Source of the DNA: Muribaculaceae bacterium
GTDB lineage: Bacteria > Bacteroidota > Bacteroidia > Bacteroidales > Muribaculaceae
Direction of reading: 5' to 3'
Length of the DNA: 42,509 nt
NCBI GenBank assembly: GCA_017940245.1
Contig: JAGAYZ010000095.1
Coordinates: 1 to 42,509, forward strand
The translations under genes were made by a program, and so were the position numbers. The notes beneath the pieces were generated by a model. That model was not told where the DNA came from and ran no database searches. It saw only the letters and a program-made list of their open reading frames with translations. Shown here piece by piece: positions 8,748-17,743 of this stretch (position 1 is its first letter; each line of letters begins with the position of its first letter).

Positions 8748-9503
8748 ATGATGAAAAATTTGTTTTTCGCTCTCATTGCCACCATCTCACTGACTTGTTG
8801 GGGCCAAACTCAAGTGGTTGCCCACCGCGGCTATTGGAAAGCTCCCGGCTCGGCACAAAACTCATGCCGCTCACTCATTAAAGCCGACTCCATCCACTGC
8901 TGGGGCACGGAATTTGACGTGTGGATGAGCCGCGACGGCGTGGTGTTTGTCAATCACGACGCCACCATCAACGGCATCGAAATCCAGAAAGCCAAGGCCA
9001 GCCAGGTGCGCACGCAACGACTGCCCAACGGTGAACTCATCCCCACCCTGGAGCAACTGCTGCAAGCTGCCAAAGGCACCACCCTGCAACTGGTGTGCGA
9101 ACTCAAACCGCACGACGACAAGCAGCAGGAGGCCAGGGCCGTGAAAAAAATCCTGAAGTTGTTCCACAAATATGGCATGGAAGACCGCGTGACCTATATC
9201 ACCTTTTCCTATCCCGGCCTGAAAATGCTCATCCAGCAAGCGCCCGCCGGAACCGAAGTCTATTACCTTAATGGCGAACTCACGCCACGCGACCTCAAAG
9301 CACTGGGAGCAGCCGGACCCGATTATCACTATAGCGTGTTCAGGCATCACTCCGGCTGGATTGAACTCTGCCACCGGCTTGGACTCAAGACCAACGCATG
9401 GACCGTGAATAAGGCCGAGGAAATGCAGTGGTGCATCGACTGGGGCATTGACTTCATCACCACCAACGAGCCCGAACTGCTACAGCAACTGCTGGCCCAA
9501 TAA
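8748..9503 (+). CDS. Secreted glycerophosphodiester phosphodiesterase, small form
   Basis: 251 residues; signal peptide to about residue 19 (LTCWGQT; the Cys could also be a weak lipobox). Mature protein begins directly with the catalytic VAHRG motif, then GTEFDVWMSRDGVVFVNHD, which supplies the metal ligands Glu/Asp and the second catalytic His of the GDPD family. Later family motifs CELKP and NAWTVN are present. It hydrolyses glycerophosphodiesters to glycerol-3-phosphate and an alcohol in the periplasm. A second, larger GDPD sits in the glp operon 9 kb away. ATG at 8751 is an equally good start. queA follows after 41 bases and may be co-transcribed. Confidence 0.9.
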   Translation: MMKNLFFALIATISLTCWGQTQVVAHRGYWKAPGSAQNSCRSLIKADSIHCWGTEFDVWMSRDGVVFVNHDATINGIEIQKAKASQVRTQRLPNGELIPTLEQLLQAAKGTTLQLVCELKPHDDKQQEARAVKKILKLFHKYGMEDRVTYITFSYPGLKMLIQQAPAGTEVYYLNGELTPRDLKALGAAGPDYHYSVFRHHSGWIELCHRLGLKTNAWTVNKAEEMQWCIDWGIDFITTNEPELLQQLLAQ

Positions 9504-9544
9504 TACTCAACCACCCCGTCAACACACATATTTGCTATATCACA

Positions 9545-10780
9545 ATGAACGTCAACGACATACGCGACATTCGCATTAGCGACTACAACTATCCACTGCC
9601 CGACGAGCGCATTGCCAAGCATCCACTGGCACAGCGCGAACAGTGCCGCCTGCTATGCTGGCGCGACGGTGACATCACCGACCACCGATTTTATGAGGTG
9701 CCATCGTTGCTCCCGTCGCAGGCCATGCTCGTCTACAACAACACACGTGTGATCAACGCCCGCTTGCGATTTCGCAAAGACACGGGCTCACTGATTGAAA
9801 TTTTCTGTCTTGAGCCCTGCGAGCCTCACGACTACGAACTGGTGTTCCAGACAACACACACTTGCACATGGCAGTGCCTGGTGGGCAATAGCAAGCGATG
9901 GAAACAGGGCGAACTGCGCCAGCAGATTCTTGTTGACGGGCAAAACATCACACTCACCGCCACACGCGGCGAACAACTGACGGGCGCTTGGGCCATCACT
10001 TTCACGTGGGATGGCGAGGGCGTAACCTTTGCCAGCGTGCTGGAGGCCGTGGGAGAAATTCCCATTCCGCCTTATTTGAACCGCGGCACCGAGTCGAGCG
10101 ACTCGACCGACTATCAGACTGTCTACAGCCACATCGACGGCAGCGTGGCAGCCCCCACAGCCGGCTTGCATTTCACCGACGACCTGCTGGCTGAGTGCGA
10201 CGCCAAAGGCATACGTCGGCGCGAACTCACACTGCACGTGGGCGCGGGCACCTTCCAGCCCGTCAAGAGCGAGCATATTGGCGGCCACGATATGCATTAC
10301 GAATTTGTACAGGTTTCGCGCAATCTTATTCAGGAACTTATTGGCAATGACCGGCCGGTCATTGCCGTGGGCACTACATCGGTGCGCACACTGGAAAGCC
10401 TGTATTACATGGGGCAAATATTGAATGAGAATCCTCATGCCACCGACCTCACCGTGCGCCAATGGATGCCCTATACCACTCCCTGCGCCATCACGGCGCG
10501 AGAAGCCCTACAAGCTATCGACAACTATCTGGAGCACAATGACCTGGAGCAACTCATGGGCAGCACTCAACTCATGATTGCACCGGGGTTCCGATATCGC
10601 ATCATCGACGGCATGATTACCAACTTTCACCAGCCACAGTCCACACTGCTGCTTCTGGTTTCCGCCTTCACCGGTGCCGACCGCTGGCGCGTCATCTACG
10701 ACCATGCACTGGCCGGCGATTATCGCTTCCTAAGCTATGGCGACGCCTGCTTGTTGCTGCGAGACCTCATTACCGACTAG
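9545..10780 (+). CDS. queA: tRNA preQ1(34) S-adenosylmethionine ribosyltransferase-isomerase
   Basis: 411 residues. Transfers and isomerises the ribosyl part of SAM onto preQ1 at tRNA position 34 to give epoxyqueuosine. Recognised by DYNYPLPDERIAKHPL near residue 14, NNTRVINARL, AAPTAGLHFT, HVGAGTFQPV, VGTTSVRTLES and the C-terminal TNFHQPQSTLLLLVSAF block. Family members are usually about 340-360 residues in most bacteria; the extra length is typical of the Bacteroidetes form with a C-terminal extension. Ends 15 bases from the convergent regulator gene. Confidence 0.95.
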   Translation: MNVNDIRDIRISDYNYPLPDERIAKHPLAQREQCRLLCWRDGDITDHRFYEVPSLLPSQAMLVYNNTRVINARLRFRKDTGSLIEIFCLEPCEPHDYELVFQTTHTCTWQCLVGNSKRWKQGELRQQILVDGQNITLTATRGEQLTGAWAITFTWDGEGVTFASVLEAVGEIPIPPYLNRGTESSDSTDYQTVYSHIDGSVAAPTAGLHFTDDLLAECDAKGIRRRELTLHVGAGTFQPVKSEHIGGHDMHYEFVQVSRNLIQELIGNDRPVIAVGTTSVRTLESLYYMGQILNENPHATDLTVRQWMPYTTPCAITAREALQAIDNYLEHNDLEQLMGSTQLMIAPGFRYRIIDGMITNFHQPQSTLLLLVSAFTGADRWRVIYDHALAGDYRFLSYGDACLLLRDLITD

Positions 10781-10795
10781 CGGCCCATTCACACT

Positions 10796-11560
10796 TTAGC
10801 GGGCGATGACCAGGTCGATACCCATCGCTTCTATTGCTTTTATATTTTGCGGCGAGATGCCTGGGTCGGTGATGATGAGATCCACCATCTCCATATCGCT
10901 GATTTTTGCAAATCCACGACGGCCAAACTTGCTGCTGTCGGCCAGCACAATAGTTTTCTGCGCAGCCGCCATCATCTTCTGATTTAGCGCGGCCTCACGC
11001 ATGTCGGTTGTGGTGATACCATAATCAAAGTCGATGCCATCCACACCCAGATACAACTTGGAGAACGAAAAATGGTCCAATATCTGCTCGCTATACTGCC
11101 CCACCACCGAAAGCGAACTGTGACGCAGCATGCCGCCCAACTGGATGATGTCGATGTTCTCATTCAGTGCCAGTATCTCGCTCACCACCAGCGAGGCACT
11201 CACCACCGTGAGGCGGTGAATGGGCTGAATGCAACGAGCCAGAGCGTGCACCGTAGACCCCGAAGCAATGATGATGCTGTCGTCGCGGTCGATGAGACGG
11301 GCCGCTTCATGCCCTATCGCGCGTTTCGCCTCGGGAGCAATCTTCTCCTTATCGTTAACCGAACGATTGTTGATATAAGGGTTGATGAGTATGGCTTTGC
11401 CGTGGCTGCGGTACAACTTGCCCAACTTCTCCAGTTCGGTAAGATCTTTGCGCACCGTCACCGACGACACCTTGAGCTTATCTACCAAGTCCGACACCAA
11501 TATCGACCCTTGCTTCATGAGCATGTCGATAATGATTGAATGGCGTTTTTCTTTGATCAT
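10796..11560 (-). CDS. glpR: DeoR-family transcriptional repressor, probable GlpR
   Basis: 254 residues. N-terminal winged helix (about 1-57) with the DeoR recognition segment VSSVTVRKDLTELEKLGKLYRSHGKA, then the DeoR sensor domain (75-235) with IASGSTVHALA and LGVDGID motifs that bind a phosphorylated sugar or polyol. It is transcribed divergently from glpA across a 509-base gap, which with the family makes glycerol-3-phosphate the likely inducer; this is inference from context. The TTTCGTT boxes in the gap contain the TCG core seen in E. coli GlpR operators. Own consensus promoter at 11585-11616. Confidence 0.8.
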   Translation of the reverse strand: MIKEKRHSIIIDMLMKQGSILVSDLVDKLKVSSVTVRKDLTELEKLGKLYRSHGKAILINPYINNRSVNDKEKIAPEAKRAIGHEAARLIDRDDSIIIASGSTVHALARCIQPIHRLTVVSASLVVSEILALNENIDIIQLGGMLRHSSLSVVGQYSEQILDHFSFSKLYLGVDGIDFDYGITTTDMREAALNQKMMAAAQKTIVLADSSKFGRRGFAKISDMEMVDLIITDPGISPQNIKAIEAMGIDLVIAR

Positions 11561-11584
11561 GAGAGTGTATTTTTATTTTGCAGG

Positions 11585-11616
11585 CAAATATACAACAAAT
11601 AACTTTACAAAACAAA
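11585..11616 (-). promoter_or_regulatory. Promoter of the DeoR/GlpR-type regulator
   Basis: Minus strand: -7 TATATTTG (11592-11585), -33 TTTG (11616-11613), 20-base spacer. Predicted start near 11579, about 20 bases before the start codon. A TTTCGTTTT box begins only seven bases upstream of the -33 element, compatible with autoregulation. Confidence 0.7.
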
Positions 11617-11622
11617 TATCAC

Positions 11623-11835
11623 TTTCGTTTTTCATTCAAGAAGTGAACAAAACGAAAATAATAAATGAACCGATTGTCTATAAAATCACCTAGATTTTAT
11701 TCTGAAACGAAAGCCTATTTTTTTCAAATCAAAACCAAAACGAAATTCAGTTTTCCAAGTGGTTTTCTCATAAAATATTGACTTTTCAATGGTTTATTTG
11801 TTAAAACATTTGGTTTCGTTGAATTTTTTTTCGAA
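11623..11835. promoter_or_regulatory. Array of TTTCGTT/AACGAAA boxes, candidate GlpR operators
   Basis: Five boxes: TTTCGTTTT at 11623-11631, AAAACGAAA at 11649-11657, AAACGAAA at 11705-11712, AAAACGAAA at 11737-11745 and TTTCGTT at 11814-11820; a degenerate TTTCGAA lies at 11829-11835. The first two form an inverted repeat. No such clustering was noticed elsewhere in the window. Core TTCGTT fits the right half of the E. coli GlpR half-site consensus (YTCGWW). Operator function is inference. Confidence 0.55.
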
Positions 11836-11840
11836 TTTTT

Positions 11841-11871
11841 TTTGCACGTTCAGAAATTGTCTCTATTTTTG
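11841..11871 (+). promoter_or_regulatory. Upstream promoter candidate of the glp operon (P2)
   Basis: -33 TTTG at 11841-11844 and -7 TATTTTTG at 11864-11871 with a 19-base spacer. It lies just after the last AACGAAA-type boxes, as expected of a repressed promoter, and would give a leader of about 200 bases. Confidence 0.5.
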
Positions 11872-12005
11872 TGGCGAAATATTACAATATTATTTCACCG
11901 AGGCTTATAATGATGAACGGCTATATGCGTCTCTATCCGTTAGAATCTGCATTAAGCAAAACGCTTGCATGCACAATATCGGGCAATCGGCTAAACTCAA
12001 TTAAA

Positions 12006-12037
12006 TTTGGTTTTGCCATCGGTTTGCACTAATTTTG
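12006..12037 (+). promoter_or_regulatory. Proximal promoter of the glp operon (P1)
   Basis: -33 TTTG (12006-12009), 20-base spacer and -7 TAATTTTG (12030-12037), an exact match to the consensus. Predicted start near 12043, a leader of about 33 bases before the ATG at 12076. Confidence 0.7.
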
Positions 12038-12075
12038 CAGATTCTTACACATTATTTAAAAGCTAACCCGTGAAT

Positions 12076-13698
12076 ATGAACAACAACAATAAACACTACG
12101 ATGTGATCGTGATAGGCGGCGGCATCACCGGTGCGGGCGTAGCCCGCGACTGTGCCATGCGCGGCCTGAGCGTTTTACTGCTTGAGCGTTTTGACTTCAC
12201 CAATGGTGCCACAGGGCGCAATCATGGCCTGATGCATAGCGGTGCCCGATATGCTGTCACCGACAAGGAAAGTGCCACCGAGTGCATCAAGGAGAACATG
12301 ATACTGCGCAAAATCGCACGCCATTGCGTCGAGGAAACCGATGGTCTGTTCATCACCTTGCCCGAAGACGACCTCGCCTATCAGAGAACCTTCGTAGATG
12401 CCTGTCTTGCCGCCGGCATACGCGCCGACATCATCGACCCGGCCGAAGCGCTGGCCATCGAACCGGCAGTCAACCCCGACCTCATAGGGGCAGTGCGCAT
12501 CCCCGATGCCTCCATCGACCCGTTCCGTCTGACCGTGGCCAACGTGATAGACGCACGTCTGCATGGTGCCGATGCACTCAACTATCATGAGGTGACAGAA
12601 TTCATCATCAATCAGAACCGCGTCAAAGGCGTAAAGGCGCGCGACCAGCACACCGGTCAAATCAAGGAATTCCGAGCCAGCGTCACCATCAACGCTGCCG
12701 GCATCTGGGGCATGCTCATCGCCCAAAAGGCTGGAATCACCATCAATATGTTCCCTGCTAAAGGCGCGCTGCTCATTTTCGGTCATCGCGTGAACAAGAT
12801 GGTCATCAATCGCTGCCGCAAGCCTGCCAATGCCGACATCCTGGTGCCCGACGACACGGTGTGCGTGATTGGCACCACCAGCGACCGTGTGCCCATAGAA
12901 ACCGTCGACGACATGCGGGTTACCGACCAAGAAGTGCAACTGCTCCTGAGCGAAGGAGAGAAACTGGCTCCATCGCTGGCCACTACTCGCATTCTGCGTG
13001 CTTATGCCGGTGTGCGACCGCTCGTGGCAGCCGACAACGACCCCAGCGGACGAAACATCAGCCGCGGCATCGTGTGTCTCGACCATGAAGAGCGCGACGG
13101 CATGGCCGGATTCATCACCATCACAGGCGGAAAGATGATGACCTACAGACTGATGGCACAAATCGCCACCAACTTGGCTTGCAAAAAACTGGGCAATAAC
13201 GCAACGTGCGATACCGACACAACACCGCTGCCCGGATCGGAGCAAATCGCCACACAGCGCGATGGCGCAAAGCGAAGTTTCGCTTTCAATGCCGCCGAAG
13301 GCCGCCACGGCACCTATACATCCAAAATCAAACTCGACACCGATGCCGATCGCGCATTGGTGTGTGAATGTGAAGGGGTGAGCGTGGGTGAAATCAAATA
13401 TGCCGTCGAAAACCAGCACGTGCACAACCTGCTCAGCCTGCGCCGGCGCACCCGCGTGGGCATGGGCACCTGCCAGGGGAAGTTGTGTGCCTGCCGCGCC
13501 GCCGCCCTGCTGGGACGTTTCGACAACAACATACCCAAAGCGCAAGCCGACCTGGCTCAATTCCTCGATGAACGATGGAAGGGCATCAAGCCAGTGGCAT
13601 GGGGAAGCACACTGCGCGAAGCGCAACTCACAGCAACCATCTACCAGGGCTTGTGCGGACTCGACAAGGCCATTGAAAGAAAGGAGGGCTCGAAATGA
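12076..13698 (+). CDS. glpA: Anaerobic glycerol-3-phosphate dehydrogenase, subunit A
   Basis: FAD subunit that oxidises sn-glycerol-3-phosphate to dihydroxyacetone phosphate. The dinucleotide fold VIVIGGGITGAGVARD is at the N-terminus, followed by LLERFDFTNGATGRNHGLMHSGARY, diagnostic for GlpA/GlpD. The C-terminus carries a BFD-like [2Fe-2S] domain with CEC and GTCQGKLCACR cysteines, which GlpD lacks. Length from the upstream GTG (12070) is 542 residues, as in E. coli GlpA; the ATG at 12076 (540 residues) is preferred here. First gene of the glp operon; stop overlaps glpB start by four bases. Confidence 0.95.
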   Translation: MNNNNKHYDVIVIGGGITGAGVARDCAMRGLSVLLLERFDFTNGATGRNHGLMHSGARYAVTDKESATECIKENMILRKIARHCVEETDGLFITLPEDDLAYQRTFVDACLAAGIRADIIDPAEALAIEPAVNPDLIGAVRIPDASIDPFRLTVANVIDARLHGADALNYHEVTEFIINQNRVKGVKARDQHTGQIKEFRASVTINAAGIWGMLIAQKAGITINMFPAKGALLIFGHRVNKMVINRCRKPANADILVPDDTVCVIGTTSDRVPIETVDDMRVTDQEVQLLLSEGEKLAPSLATTRILRAYAGVRPLVAADNDPSGRNISRGIVCLDHEERDGMAGFITITGGKMMTYRLMAQIATNLACKKLGNNATCDTDTTPLPGSEQIATQRDGAKRSFAFNAAEGRHGTYTSKIKLDTDADRALVCECEGVSVGEIKYAVENQHVHNLLSLRRRTRVGMGTCQGKLCACRAAALLGRFDNNIPKAQADLAQFLDERWKGIKPVAWGSTLREAQLTATIYQGLCGLDKAIERKEGSK

Positions 13699-14936
13699 AA
13701 TTTGACACCATCATCATGGGTGGAGGACTGAGTGGACTCACCTGCGGTATCGCTCTGGCAAAAAAAGGCCGCCGAGTGGCCATCGTGGCCGGCGGACAAA
13801 ACACGCTGCACTTCTACAGCGGCTCTATGGAACTGCTGGGCAGTGTTGACGACCAAGACGTGACTCATCCCATCGAGGCCATAGCCGCGCTGAATGAAAA
13901 TCACCCCTATTCCAAGATAGGTGCACAACATATCGCTTCACTGGCTCAACAGGCACAAGCACTGCTGGCCGATGCCGGCATCAAAACCACGGGCGATGCC
14001 TCCTGTAACCATTACCGCATCACCCCCATGGGCGTGACCAAGCCCGCATGGCTCACCCTCGATGGACTGGCAACTACCAGCCATCCCGACGCTCTTCCGT
14101 GGAAAAAGGTGTGCCTGGTGAACCTGGAAGGTTTTATCGACTATCCTATCGACTTTGTAGCCCACGGATTGCGCAACTTGGGAGCGCAGGTGGAAACGCC
14201 CACGGTGAGTCTTGAATGTCTCAAACAGGCACGTCGCAGCGCCACCGAAATGCGCGCCACCAATCTGGCTAAAGTCTTTACCAACACAAGCAACGTGGCT
14301 CGCCTGGCCGATGCCATCAACACCGCTTGCAACGACACCGAAGCCGTGCTCATTCCCGCCGTGCTGGGATATGACAACGACGACGCATGCAACCTGCTCA
14401 AAGCGCAGGTCAAGGCTCCGCTCTACTTCTTGGCCACCCTGCCGCCGGCAGTGACCGGAGTGCGCATCAACGCCGCACTCAAGCACTACTTCCAGATGCT
14501 GGGAGGACGCTTCTTAATGGGCGACTCGGTCGAGAACGTTGTCATCGACGGCGACAAGGTCACCCACATCAACACTACCAAGTTGCAAGCCATGTCGTTG
14601 CAAGCCGAGCAATATGTGCTGGCCACCGGCTCTTTCATGAGTCGCGGACTGGTTGCCGACTTCGAACGCATCTATGAACCGCTGATGAATCTGGACACCG
14701 ATGCCCCGCAAGACCGCGAGCAATGGAGCAAATATGGCATGATGGGCGACCAGCCCTACATGAGTTGCGGCGTGGTTACCGACAAGGACTTCCACCCGCT
14801 CAAAGATGGCTCCCCACTGGCCAACGTGTATGCCATCGGCCAAGTGCTGGGTGGACATAACCCGATCACTATGGGCGACGGCACCGGCGTGTCGATGCTC
14901 ACAGCGCTCGCCGTGGCCAATGCCATCAACAGTTAA
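13695..14936 (+). CDS. glpB: Anaerobic glycerol-3-phosphate dehydrogenase, subunit B
   Basis: 413 residues, close to E. coli GlpB (419). A flavin-binding IIMGGGLSGLTCGIALAKKG motif opens the protein, and the C-terminus has the second FAD-contact region (ANVYAIGQVLGGHNP, GDGTGVSMLTALAVANAI). It binds FMN/FAD and passes electrons from GlpA to GlpC. The ATGA overlap with glpA implies translational coupling. Confidence 0.93.
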   Translation: MKFDTIIMGGGLSGLTCGIALAKKGRRVAIVAGGQNTLHFYSGSMELLGSVDDQDVTHPIEAIAALNENHPYSKIGAQHIASLAQQAQALLADAGIKTTGDASCNHYRITPMGVTKPAWLTLDGLATTSHPDALPWKKVCLVNLEGFIDYPIDFVAHGLRNLGAQVETPTVSLECLKQARRSATEMRATNLAKVFTNTSNVARLADAINTACNDTEAVLIPAVLGYDNDDACNLLKAQVKAPLYFLATLPPAVTGVRINAALKHYFQMLGGRFLMGDSVENVVIDGDKVTHINTTKLQAMSLQAEQYVLATGSFMSRGLVADFERIYEPLMNLDTDAPQDREQWSKYGMMGDQPYMSCGVVTDKDFHPLKDGSPLANVYAIGQVLGGHNPITMGDGTGVSMLTALAVANAINS

Positions 14937-14960
14937 GACTACATAACGAACCACAATATA

Positions 14961-16217
14961 ATGACAAAGACTCAACTGGCAAGCATTAGCGACCACAATT
15001 TCGAGCAGTGTCTCAAATGCTCGATTTGCACGGTCTATTGCCCCGTCGCGGCAGTCAATCCTGCCTATCCCGGCCCCAAACAGGCCGGTCCCGACGGTGA
15101 GCGATATCGCTTGAAAGACCCGAAATTCTACGACGAGGCCCTGAAAATGTGTCTGAACTGCAAGCGCTGTGAAGTGGCTTGCCCAAGCGACGTGCGCATC
15201 GCCGACCTCATCCAGCAGGCACGCATGAAGCATCATTCACACCGGCCCAAGTTGCGCGACATGATGCTCGCCAGCACCGACCTCGTGGGTTCGTTGGCCA
15301 CCGTGGTGGCTCCGGTGACTAATTTCTCGCTGGGGCTGAAGCCGGTGAAGGCGGTCATGGACACCGTCATGGCTATCGACAAGCACCGCACATTTCCGGC
15401 CTATGCGTCGCAGAAGTTTGAGACCTGGTTCCGCAAAAATGCCGAGAAACGTCAGAATGAGTTTGCACATCATGTGAGTTACTTCCATGGTTGCTATGTC
15501 AATTACAACTTCCCGCAACTGGGACAAGACCTGGTAACGGTGATGAACGCACTGGGATATGGCGTTCACCTGCTGGAAAAAGAAAAATGCTGCGGTGTGG
15601 CTCTAATTGCCAACGGCATGTATAACCAGGCACGCAAGCAAGGCGAAACCAACATGGCTTCAATGCGCAAAAGCATCAATCAGCAAAGCCGGCCAGTGAT
15701 CACCACCAGCTCAACCTGCACCTTCACCATGCGCGATGAATACCCCGAATTGCTGGGCGTGAACAACGACGGCGTGCGCAATCACTTATCGCTGGCCACA
15801 CGGTTCATATTCAACCTGGTAGATGAGGGTAAAGTGAAACTGGCTTTCCGCCACGACTTCAAAATGCGCGTGGCCTATCACACAGCTTGCCACATGCAAC
15901 GCATGGGATGGGCCATCTTCAGCACCGAGTTGCTGCGCATGATTCCCGGACTGGAACTCATAGAACTGGACCAAAACTGCTGCGGCATCTCGGGCACCTA
16001 CGGTTTCAAGAAAGAAAATTACGAAACCTCTCAAGCCATCGGAGCCAAACTCTTCAGCGACATCGACGCCGCCAAACCCGACTTCGTTTCTACCGACTGC
16101 GAGACCTGCAAGTGGCAGATAGAAATGTCTACCGGCGTGAAAGTGCTTAATCCCATCAGCATCCTGGCACAGGCTCTCGACATAGAAAAAACCCGCCAGC
16201 TTAACGGCGTTAATTAG
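14961..16217 (+). CDS. glpC: Anaerobic glycerol-3-phosphate dehydrogenase, subunit C
   Basis: 418 residues. Two 4Fe-4S motifs in the first 80 residues: CLKCSICTVYCP and CLNCKRCEVACP. Two CCG (heterodisulfide-reductase-type) domains follow, with EKCCGVAL near 210 and QNCCGISGTYGF near 342. GlpC anchors the GlpAB dimer to the inner membrane and delivers electrons to (mena)quinone, linking glycerol-3-phosphate oxidation to anaerobic respiration. It follows glpB by 24 bases. Confidence 0.95.
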   Translation: MTKTQLASISDHNFEQCLKCSICTVYCPVAAVNPAYPGPKQAGPDGERYRLKDPKFYDEALKMCLNCKRCEVACPSDVRIADLIQQARMKHHSHRPKLRDMMLASTDLVGSLATVVAPVTNFSLGLKPVKAVMDTVMAIDKHRTFPAYASQKFETWFRKNAEKRQNEFAHHVSYFHGCYVNYNFPQLGQDLVTVMNALGYGVHLLEKEKCCGVALIANGMYNQARKQGETNMASMRKSINQQSRPVITTSSTCTFTMRDEYPELLGVNNDGVRNHLSLATRFIFNLVDEGKVKLAFRHDFKMRVAYHTACHMQRMGWAIFSTELLRMIPGLELIELDQNCCGISGTYGFKKENYETSQAIGAKLFSDIDAAKPDFVSTDCETCKWQIEMSTGVKVLNPISILAQALDIEKTRQLNGVN

Positions 16218-16267
16218 CATCCTACTGAATATCATAATTTAATAACCTTTAATTACAACTATTTTTT

Positions 16268-17668
16268 ATGGCAAGTTTTTTAACCCCCCCGGCATATAAG
16301 CCCGAGAGGACCGACGCCAATGTCGATGCCGACTACAAGCGGCTTCGCTGGCAAGTATTTATCGGTATCTTCATCGGATATGCCGGCTTCTATCTAGTGC
16401 GCAAGAACCTTTCTATGGCCATCCCCATGCTTGAGCCATTTGGTTTCACAAAGGGCGAGCTGGGCACTGCTTTGGCCATGAACGCACTGGCCTATGGCTT
16501 CTCAAAGTTCGTTATGGCCAGCGTGAGCGACCGTAGCAACGCCCGCCGCTTCCTGCCTCTGGGCTTGATTCTCTCGGCCGTGGCCATGATGTTCATGATT
16601 GTTCCCATCCAGTACTTCCGCGAGCAGAAAGGGCTGGCCATCACCTTGATGGGAGTCTTCAACTTTATGGTGGGCTGGTTCCAGGGAATGGGCTGGCCTC
16701 CGTGCGGACGTGTGATGACTCGCTGGTTCTCCATCAAGGAGCGCGGCACATGGATGAGTGTGTGGAACTGCGCCCACAATGTGGGTGGTGCCCTCGTTGG
16801 TCCCATGGCCGCCTATGGCGCGGCCTGGTTTGGCGCGTGGTTCTACGGCGCCGACGAGAAAATGTACTTCCTCATCGGCACTTACGCCTTCCCTGCCGCT
16901 GTAGCTATTCTCATCGCCATCATCGCCTATGTACTCATTCGCGACACCCCGCAATCATGTGGACTGCCCTCGATTGAGAAATGGAGTGGCTCGGCCTCTA
17001 AAAACTACGACGAGAAGAAGAGCGAGCAGTCGCTGCCCTTTGCGCAGATTTTCAAGACTGTGCTCAGCAACAAGTTCTTGTGGTACATAGCACTGGCCAA
17101 CTCTTTTATCTACATGGTGCGCTACGGATGCCTCGACTGGGCTCCCACCATCTTGAGCAGCCAGGGTGTGGACATCAAGAGCGCCGGATGGGCCTACTTC
17201 GCTTATGAGTTCGCCGCCATCCCCGGCACGCTATTCTGCGGCTGGCTCAGCGACAAGGTGTTCAGCGGTCGCCGCGCGCTGCCCACCATGATTTTCATGG
17301 CACTCATAATTATCGCCATCGTTGTTTACTGGCAGAACATGACCAACCTGTATGTGGTGGTGGGTTGCCTCATCGCCATCGGTTTCCTCATCTATGGTCC
17401 TGTGATGCTCATCGGCGTGCAGGCGCTGGACTTGGCCCCCAAGAATGCCGCCGGCACCGCTGCCGGGCTCACCGGCTTCATGGGCTATGTGCTGGGAACA
17501 GCGATTCTGGCCAACAGTGTGCTCGGTTACGTGGCCGACAGCACTGGTGGCTGGGATTGGCCCTTCATCCTGCTCATCGTTGCTTGCGTGCTGGCCATCC
17601 TGTTCATGGGCATGACCTATAAAGAGGAACAATACCTCGTGGCCGACCGCAAGGGCGAAAACAAATAA
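16268..17668 (+). CDS. glpT: Glycerol-3-phosphate transporter (MFS antiporter)
   Basis: 466 residues, 12 predicted membrane helices with a central cytoplasmic loop (about 235-260). Signature segments FIGYAGFYLVRKNLSMAIP, the GMGWPPCGRVMTRWFSIKERGTWMS block and CLDWAPTIL are those of the organophosphate:phosphate antiporter family (GlpT/UhpT). GlpT exchanges periplasmic glycerol-3-phosphate for cytosolic phosphate. Its place between glpC and a glycerophosphodiesterase makes GlpT rather than UhpT the likely role. Intergenic distance to glpC is 50 bases. Confidence 0.93.
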   Translation: MASFLTPPAYKPERTDANVDADYKRLRWQVFIGIFIGYAGFYLVRKNLSMAIPMLEPFGFTKGELGTALAMNALAYGFSKFVMASVSDRSNARRFLPLGLILSAVAMMFMIVPIQYFREQKGLAITLMGVFNFMVGWFQGMGWPPCGRVMTRWFSIKERGTWMSVWNCAHNVGGALVGPMAAYGAAWFGAWFYGADEKMYFLIGTYAFPAAVAILIAIIAYVLIRDTPQSCGLPSIEKWSGSASKNYDEKKSEQSLPFAQIFKTVLSNKFLWYIALANSFIYMVRYGCLDWAPTILSSQGVDIKSAGWAYFAYEFAAIPGTLFCGWLSDKVFSGRRALPTMIFMALIIIAIVVYWQNMTNLYVVVGCLIAIGFLIYGPVMLIGVQALDLAPKNAAGTAAGLTGFMGYVLGTAILANSVLGYVADSTGGWDWPFILLIVACVLAILFMGMTYKEEQYLVADRKGENK

Positions 17669-17743
17669 GAGATGCGACCGCTGCATTTATTAGTGAAAAT
17701 AACAACCAACTCATTTTTTTATTAATTTCAATTTTACACTTTT

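Noticed and set aside
11910-12032. 40-codon ORF between the two glpA promoters
   Set aside because: It ends inside the proximal -7 element and its product has no recognisable feature; chance is enough to explain it.
12175-13626. 483-residue antisense ORF opposite glpA
   Set aside because: Composition is dominated by His/Gly/Val from reverse-reading biased codons, and glpA is certain.
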